Positions 25,095-26,943 of a stretch of 26,943 bases of DNA are shown here, piece after piece. This stretch comes from Jaenimonas drosophilae (taxonomy: Eukaryota > Euglenozoa > Kinetoplastea > Trypanosomatida > Trypanosomatidae). The notes beneath the pieces are model-generated. The model saw nothing but the letters and a program-made list of their open reading frames with translations, was not told where the DNA came from and did no database searches. Within the stretch, counting starts at the first letter, position 1; each line of letters starts with the position of its first letter. The DNA lies in assembly GCA_030849065.1 (NCBI GenBank), contig JASAON010001437.1:1-26943 (forward strand). The letters are read 5' to 3'. The position numbers and the translations under genes are program-made.

Positions 25095-26600
25095 ATGTTG
25101 TATGAGACATGTGTGTGTCTTGTACTCCTCCTCGGCCCATTTTTCTTGTGTGCCATCGCTGCGCTACGCCTCCACACGCCGCAGCTCCTCTCGATTTGGT
25201 TGTTTGCCGCCTTGATCGCACAACTCCCATCCATCATTGTTGGTGCCATCTACACACTCCTCTTCCAGCCACGTGGAGACGTACACGGCCATGAGGTGTT
25301 GGCCTGGAGCTTTGGTGCGGCATGTGTTGTATTGCTCCTCAACGTGCTGTTGCAAGCATGTCTTCGCGTGTTGGTGGTGGTTGGCCTTCTTCGTCTTCAA
25401 CGCATTGTGCGACGTGCCAACAAACGCCTGCACACGATACAACTCAGCGGGAGATGTGCCATTTGCGCAGATGCACTCGTGAGTTGGGGAGAAACACATC
25501 ATCCTCTGCTTCCGTTGTGGTTGTATGTCGGCGTCGGCTTCGCCACCACCTCCGCTTTGATGGGCGGCTTCTCCGTCTGGGCGCAACTTCATCATGACGC
25601 ACTTCGCCACAACAACAACAACAACAACAAAGCGCACACCACAGCAACAACAATCTCTGAGCTGATGGATGCAACGACTTTCGTTAATCACGATGTCTGT
25701 CCGCAGCTCCCACAACTTCGTCATGCTGCTATTCAAACATGTTTTCTTGTTGTTGCGCAGTGTGCGTGGGGTGTGATGATGGGCGTGGCCACGATGGCGT
25801 TGATGCATCGCGGATTCCTAACTTCTGTGGTGGAAGGATGCCAACTCATGGTTTTGTGGCCGAGGTTGGGTGATCGGCACCGCCGTCGATGCATCAATCA
25901 GCATCAACGTGATGCACGCAATGATGATGATCATCATGATGGAGGTCGCTTCACAGAAGACGTTGAGTTGGCCATCTTTCCGAATGATGCGCTCAACACG
26001 CGCAGCCCAACGACGGAGAAGTCGGCCGCGACGCCATCTTGTGCCGTTGAGGATGTACGCATATCGGCATCATCCAACTCACTCCTCCCACCGTCACACT
26101 CATGTGAGGAAGACAATGATGATGATGATGATCATGATGATGATTCTCCGCACACAGGAGAAGATGAAGTACCTCCTCCTACCCAGCGTGAAGCAGAGCC
26201 AAACAACACGTCGGTGCATGTTGAGCTTAACGAGGTGTGCGGCACCAGCGCCCATGTTTCTGGCAATGTAGCAGCATCATCATCTCCACAGACGATCATC
26301 GTGGTTTCTGTGATTGTAAATGGTGGTGACGAAGATGATGATATGGATCCAGTCCCTCCACCAAATCTAAAACATCGTCCTGATGTTGCTCTCATCACTC
26401 TTGTTGCTGCTGTTGTGTTGCACATCAACTTTTCTGGTGTGGCACTGGCACACCACGGGGCCTTGGAGGTTGGCGGGGTGCAGCGTGCATCACGTGGATG
26501 TGTGTTTTCACTACCGCTTCAAATGGTCCTGACCACTGCATCGGTGTTGTGGGCGTTGTGGCTGGTGCGCGTGGAGCGTCTTGATCATCGACGACGATGA
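25095..26600 (+). CDS. APH-1-like multi-pass membrane protein (putative gamma-secretase subunit) with acidic loop
   Basis: A 501-residue protein with about seven hydrophobic segments: five in the first 240 residues (about 2-24, 30-56, 70-100, 138-164, 212-240) and two near the end (about 430-455 and 470-493). Order and motifs resemble APH-1, the scaffold of gamma-secretase: LLLGPFF in helix 1, SFGAACVVLLLNVLLQ...R in helix 3 followed by a Lys/Arg-rich loop, Y.G.GF...SA..G.FS in helix 4, CAWGV in helix 5 and LH.NFSG in helix 6. Of the two conserved APH-1 histidines, the helix 6 one is present (His443), while the helix 5 one reads Gln222. The loop between helices 5 and 6 is expanded to about 190 acidic, low-complexity residues, which is unusual. 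A short poly-Asn run (25610-25630) lies in another loop. Assignment is by pattern and needs profile searching. Confidence 0.6.
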   Translation: MLYETCVCLVLLLGPFFLCAIAALRLHTPQLLSIWLFAALIAQLPSIIVGAIYTLLFQPRGDVHGHEVLAWSFGAACVVLLLNVLLQACLRVLVVVGLLRLQRIVRRANKRLHTIQLSGRCAICADALVSWGETHHPLLPLWLYVGVGFATTSALMGGFSVWAQLHHDALRHNNNNNNKAHTTATTISELMDATTFVNHDVCPQLPQLRHAAIQTCFLVVAQCAWGVMMGVATMALMHRGFLTSVVEGCQLMVLWPRLGDRHRRRCINQHQRDARNDDDHHDGGRFTEDVELAIFPNDALNTRSPTTEKSAATPSCAVEDVRISASSNSLLPPSHSCEEDNDDDDDHDDDSPHTGEDEVPPPTQREAEPNNTSVHVELNEVCGTSAHVSGNVAASSSPQTIIVVSVIVNGGDEDDDMDPVPPPNLKHRPDVALITLVAAVVLHINFSGVALAHHGALEVGGVQRASRGCVFSLPLQMVLTTASVLWALWLVRVERLDHRRR

Positions 26601-26781
26601 TGATGATTGATGTGGTTGATGCATCATCATCATTTACAACGACACATTTTTCTTTCTACGACGTGGATGGTGGATGCGCTGCATCCGTCCTCTCTCTTTT
26701 CTCCCCTCTTTGTTCGTGGAGCTTGCGCCAAATTATGTGTGTTGTTGCACCAACAATGAATGTGATGAAGTACATCGCAAC

Positions 26782-26813
26782 ACACAACAACAACAACAAC
26801 AACAACAACAACA
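26782..26813 (+). repeat. (CAA)n repeat upstream of the last gene
   Basis: About ten CAA triplets in the interval between the APH-1-like gene and the next start codon, followed directly by a CT-rich tract. Confidence 0.85.
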
Positions 26814-26844
26814 TCTCTCTCTCTTTCATTCATTCACTCAACAG
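26814..26844 (+). promoter_or_regulatory. Spliced-leader acceptor of the right-edge gene
   Basis: A CT-rich tract ends in CAACAG, with AG at 26843-26844. A further T-rich stretch follows before the first ATG at 26881. Confidence 0.5.
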
Positions 26845-26880
26845 TCGTTTCTTTTTTTTTTTCGATTTCTGTTGCACGCC

Positions 26881-26943
26881 ATGCCCGTTGCCACTAAGTT
26901 GGCAAAGAGCCAACAACATGTGCAGCGTAGCTCTTCCACGATG
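26881..26943 (+). CDS. Start of a further gene, truncated by the window edge
   Basis: Twenty-one open codons beginning MPVATKLAKSQQHVQRSSS. The ATG is the first after a good acceptor, and the frame is open to the last base. The N-terminus is basic and Ser/Gln-rich; no family can be named from so little. Confidence 0.45.
   Translation, partial: MPVATKLAKSQQHVQRSSSTM

Overview
The window reads as nuclear DNA of a kinetoplastid protist, most likely a free-living bodonid such as Bodo saltans (inference). No gene shows an intron. Genes on one strand are packed head to tail, and nearly every start codon is the first ATG after a pyrimidine tract and an AG, which is the signature of spliced-leader trans-splicing. 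A receptor-type adenylate cyclase ectodomain of the ESAG4/GRESAG4 kind also points to kinetoplastids. A DNA ligase III and an APH-1-like protein argue against an ordinary trypanosomatid; that argument rests on my recollection of trypanosomatid gene content and should be checked.

Layout. 1-1146 (minus) is the N-terminal part of a receptor-type adenylate cyclase that runs off the left edge. 1147-3287 is a divergent strand-switch region with no convincing gene; it holds the only long G/C homopolymers of the window and is the probable bidirectional transcription start zone. From 3288 to the right edge every gene lies on the plus strand, as one polycistronic unit: eIF2B alpha (3288-4217), a PITHD1-like PITH-domain protein (4350-5000), proteasome beta1 (5148-6008), mitoribosomal protein mS29/DAP3 (6226-7695), a 106-residue orphan (7857-8177), a PPP-family pseudophosphatase (8432-9751), an isochorismatase-like hydrolase (9999-10580), a possible small membrane protein (11247-11621), a 206-residue orphan (11886-12506), a helical-repeat, perhaps PPR-like, protein (12891-14618), a DNA ligase III fused to an ALC1-type macro domain and three BRCT domains (14836-18855), a Plus3-RING protein (19228-20040), a 1425-residue coiled-coil protein (20599-24876), an APH-1-like membrane protein (25095-26600), and the first 21 codons of one more gene (26881-26943).

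The genes do not form one pathway, as expected for a kinetoplastid polycistron. Two neighbours may both act at chromatin: the ligase, whose macro and BRCT domains suggest recruitment to ADP-ribosylated DNA breaks, and the Plus3-RING protein, which joins an RTF1-type elongation module to a probable ubiquitin ligase. The two fusions and the pseudophosphatase are the most unusual items. Base composition also changes along the window: genes left of about 10 kb are plain in sequence, while those right of about 11.7 kb are rich in trinucleotide runs (CAA/ACA, ATC/TCA, GAT, TGT) inside and between genes.
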